A stretch of 64,000 nucleotides of DNA, from positions 2,812,501-2,876,500 of the forward strand of contig SMMW01000001.1 in NCBI GenBank assembly GCA_004794655.1. Direction: 5' to 3'. Of this stretch, positions 62,223 through 64,000 are shown piece after piece. The notes beneath the pieces were generated by a model. It did no database searches, had not been told where the DNA came from, and saw nothing but the letters and a program-made list of their open reading frames with translations. The stretch comes from Marisa cornuarietis. Taxonomy: Eukaryota; Mollusca; Gastropoda; Architaenioglossa; Ampullariidae. Position numbers and translations under genes: made by a program. Position 1 is the stretch's first letter. The number at the start of each line of letters is the position of its first letter.

Positions 62223-63079
62223 ATGCACACCATGAAAAAAAAAAATTCTTATGATTGCTTAATGTGTACTTCTACCTGTATGTTTTTGTTTGTTAATGAC
62301 AGCATGTTGATTACAAGGTGCTGATCTTTCCATGTGGGGTTGCCATACACTTAAATGACAAAGTGCACATATGGATATAAATATTTTCCACCATCTAATG
62401 TTTCTTGTTGCCGGTTGCAGGCATGTTACATTTTTACCAAATTTGCTGGCTTCATACTTCCTCCTGCAGTACTGCATGGGGTTGATCACAGTGTACAGTA
62501 TGGCAATCATTTTTCTGAGCAATCCAAGGGTCAATTGTGCAACAAAGTAGATTTCAGTTGGTGTTAATCTCTACAAGAATGTTGCTGCTCTCATTTGATT
62601 AATAAGTTCTATGTAAATGCTTTTTTTCCCTTTGAAAAGGATCATGGCAGCTTGTTTGTACTATTATTGATGAATCTGTCAGATTTATTATGAAGTATTT
62701 AGAACATTAACTTATAAAGTGTATAATGCTAAAGATTAATCCAAAAGATTAAATAGAATGGGGTAGCTTTAAAGATATGGACCTTACTGCTTTAGACTTA
62801 ATGTGAATTTGTATAAGAACCTGTTTATAGAAGAGTGATGATGACAGGTTACTTCATGTAATGTAATTTTATTTGTACATTATATGCAAGCAAAGGTAGA
62901 AAAAATGAGGAATGAGGGAAGATGATGCAAAAAGATGTTACATCAATTTGCGTGTGTATGTGTGTGTGTGCTTTGTTTCTTCTGGTTGTCTATGTGCTTT
63001 TTCTGTTTATTTTCTATGTGCTATGGCACTGCTGTAATACACTGTGACATGAAATAAAACTTATGAAAAAAAAAAAAAA

Positions 63080-63095
63080 AAACTCTCTAATATTC
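63080..63095. repeat. Right target-site duplication of the LINE
   Basis: AAACTCTCTAATATTC directly after or overlapping the A-tail, identical to 56268-56283. Confidence 0.93.
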
Positions 63096-63680
63096 TGCAC
63101 CTAGGTACTGCTGATAGGATGAGACAGAAATTCGATGGGTCAGGTGTAGTCCTTATCTTGTATTCCCCCTTATTTCTCCCCTTCTGTAATCTTCATATCC
63201 GGGGTTAGCATTCAGGACGCAGATAAAAACACGTTTAAAGCTAAAAGTTGTTAAGCTTAGTCACATTTTTCGAAGTTATTAAAATTTACTTTTTTATTCA
63301 CGACCTTTTTAGAAGTCCCCCCCAAAAAGGCCAATAGTTATATATATGGTCAGATTTTACACATTGGTAATAATATTTTATGAAAAATGAAAATTAATTT
63401 CTCTTTAATACTCTTTTATCTCCAAAGTGTAGAATTACAAACCGTCAACATTTAAAGAGCTTCGAATGTGGAAAGCCAACTTTTATGGCCTGCGATGAGA
63501 CGCACGTGTCATTTACAAAGCAGGTTGTATAAAAACAACGATAAAGCTGTCGTGTCATTATTCAAAGTCAATATTATACTGACTAGAAGGACAAAGGCAT
63601 TGCAAAGAGGATAAACTACAATGGAAACATCTATTTGGATGCCATTAGAAATAACACCGTTTGGTTAAAAAAAAAACCCT
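63096..63680. other. F-G spacer, right part
   Basis: Resumes the paralogous spacer (CCTAGGTACTGCTGATAGGA, like CCGAGGTACTTCTGATGGGA in the D-E spacer at 39915). No gene recognised. Confidence 0.75.
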
Positions 63681-63696
63681 TCGCAGCCTTAACATA

Positions 63697-63770
63697 CAAC
63701 CACTTCATGCTCATGGGAACTTGTACGGTCTTTATCTTTTAAGTAGGCGGTAGTGGTGTTGCCTATAAAT
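63697..63770 (+). promoter_or_regulatory. Promoter module of pseudogene G
   Basis: CAACCACTTCATGCTCATGG, GGCGGTAGTGGTGTT and TATAAAT at 63764-63770, 97 bases before the ATG. The module is intact although exon 1 behind it is broken. Confidence 0.78.
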
Positions 63771-63860
63771 AGAGGGACCTCTTTATACACAGACAATGAG
63801 CGCAGGACAAAACGCCATCATTCACCAGCTACATTAGTACGAGAGAGAAAACAGCGAGAA

Positions 63861-64000
63861 ATGGAAGCTCTGTTGTTGTTTAGCCTAAACTATAAAAAAA
63901 TCTTTTATGACACTTGTTCTTCCTTAATTGCAATGACCATTTATGTGGTATGGACGAACAGTTTTACAAATAAATGCAAAATAAATGGTACGAGAAAAGT
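63861..64000 (+). pseudogene. Gene G: cystatin-like gene broken in exon 1
   Basis: The frame starts MEALLLFSL in the normal place, then leaves the family sequence after about nine codons. From about 63930 the DNA matches intron 1 of gene E (41217-41290, AACAGTTTTA, AAATAAATG). A deletion of roughly 400-450 bases therefore removed most of exon 1, including the Gly-Gly, first helix, terminal Gln and splice donor. The frame remains open to the window edge but no longer encodes a cystatin. Later exons, if any, lie outside the window. Confidence 0.8.

Larger units (their letters stand above)
56284..63082 (+). mobile_element. Full-length L1/Tx1-like LINE
   Basis: A 6.8-kb element with a 5' leader of 220 bases, ORF1, a 955-base spacer, ORF2, a 3' untranslated region of about 840 bases, AATAAA at 63053-63058 and a 17-base A-tail (63066-63082). 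Perfect 16-base target-site duplications flank it. The D-E spacer at about 39900 shows the unoccupied site. The intact ORF1, perfect duplications and only two frameshifts in ORF2 point to recent insertion. The reverse transcriptase and Cys-rich C-terminus place it in the L1/Tx1 group. Confidence 0.95.

Overview
The window is animal nuclear DNA. It has spliced genes with GT/AG introns, TATA-box promoters, several classes of non-LTR retrotransposon, MITE-like and tRNA-derived SINE repeats, and many long microsatellites. There is no operon layout, and no rRNA or free-standing tRNA gene was found. The mix of RTE-, CR1- and L1/Tx1-like LINEs suggests a mollusc, probably a marine gastropod; this is inference.

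The main content is a same-strand (+) tandem array of secreted, two-domain cystatin-like genes, recognised here by assembling exons by eye. Each complete gene has five exons and only phase-0 introns. Exon 1 encodes the signal peptide, Gly-Gly and first helix, ending in Gln. Exon 2 is always 54 bases and supplies the rest of the QxVxG loop. Exon 3 finishes domain 1 and starts domain 2. Exon 4 is 123 bases and supplies the second loop and disulfide region. Exon 5 ends domain 2 with a Cys...PW...Cys hairpin. The introns lie where type-2 cystatin introns lie, in both domains, so the ancestor was probably a three-exon cystatin duplicated and fused end to end.

Layout: 1-2719 is a degraded RTE-like LINE (- strand) inserted in a P-element-like transposase relic (2745-3410), which has a second copy at 13590-14510. 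Gene A (7054-9028) is a shortened single-domain member beside an inverted copy of its own locus (about 5830-6530). Gene B (16155-18803) is complete but divergent. An isolated exon 3 relic lies at 21475-21665. Gene C (28078-29817) is a pseudogene paralogue of B. Genes D (32444-36886), E (40743-44274), F (48605-53731) and G (63861 onward, broken) form a younger array with a unit of about 8 kb. A full-length L1/Tx1-like LINE (56284-63082) split the F-G spacer and is flanked by a 16-bp target-site duplication.

E and F look intact (239 residues each) and B looks intact (237). D has lost the normal start of its last exon. A, C, G and the 21.5-kb relic are truncated or dead. The genes share a promoter module with a TATA box about 95-130 bases before the ATG (A, D-G). 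The likely role is inhibition of papain-like cysteine proteases outside the cell. The substitutions in A and in all second domains suggest that some members have changed or lost that activity.
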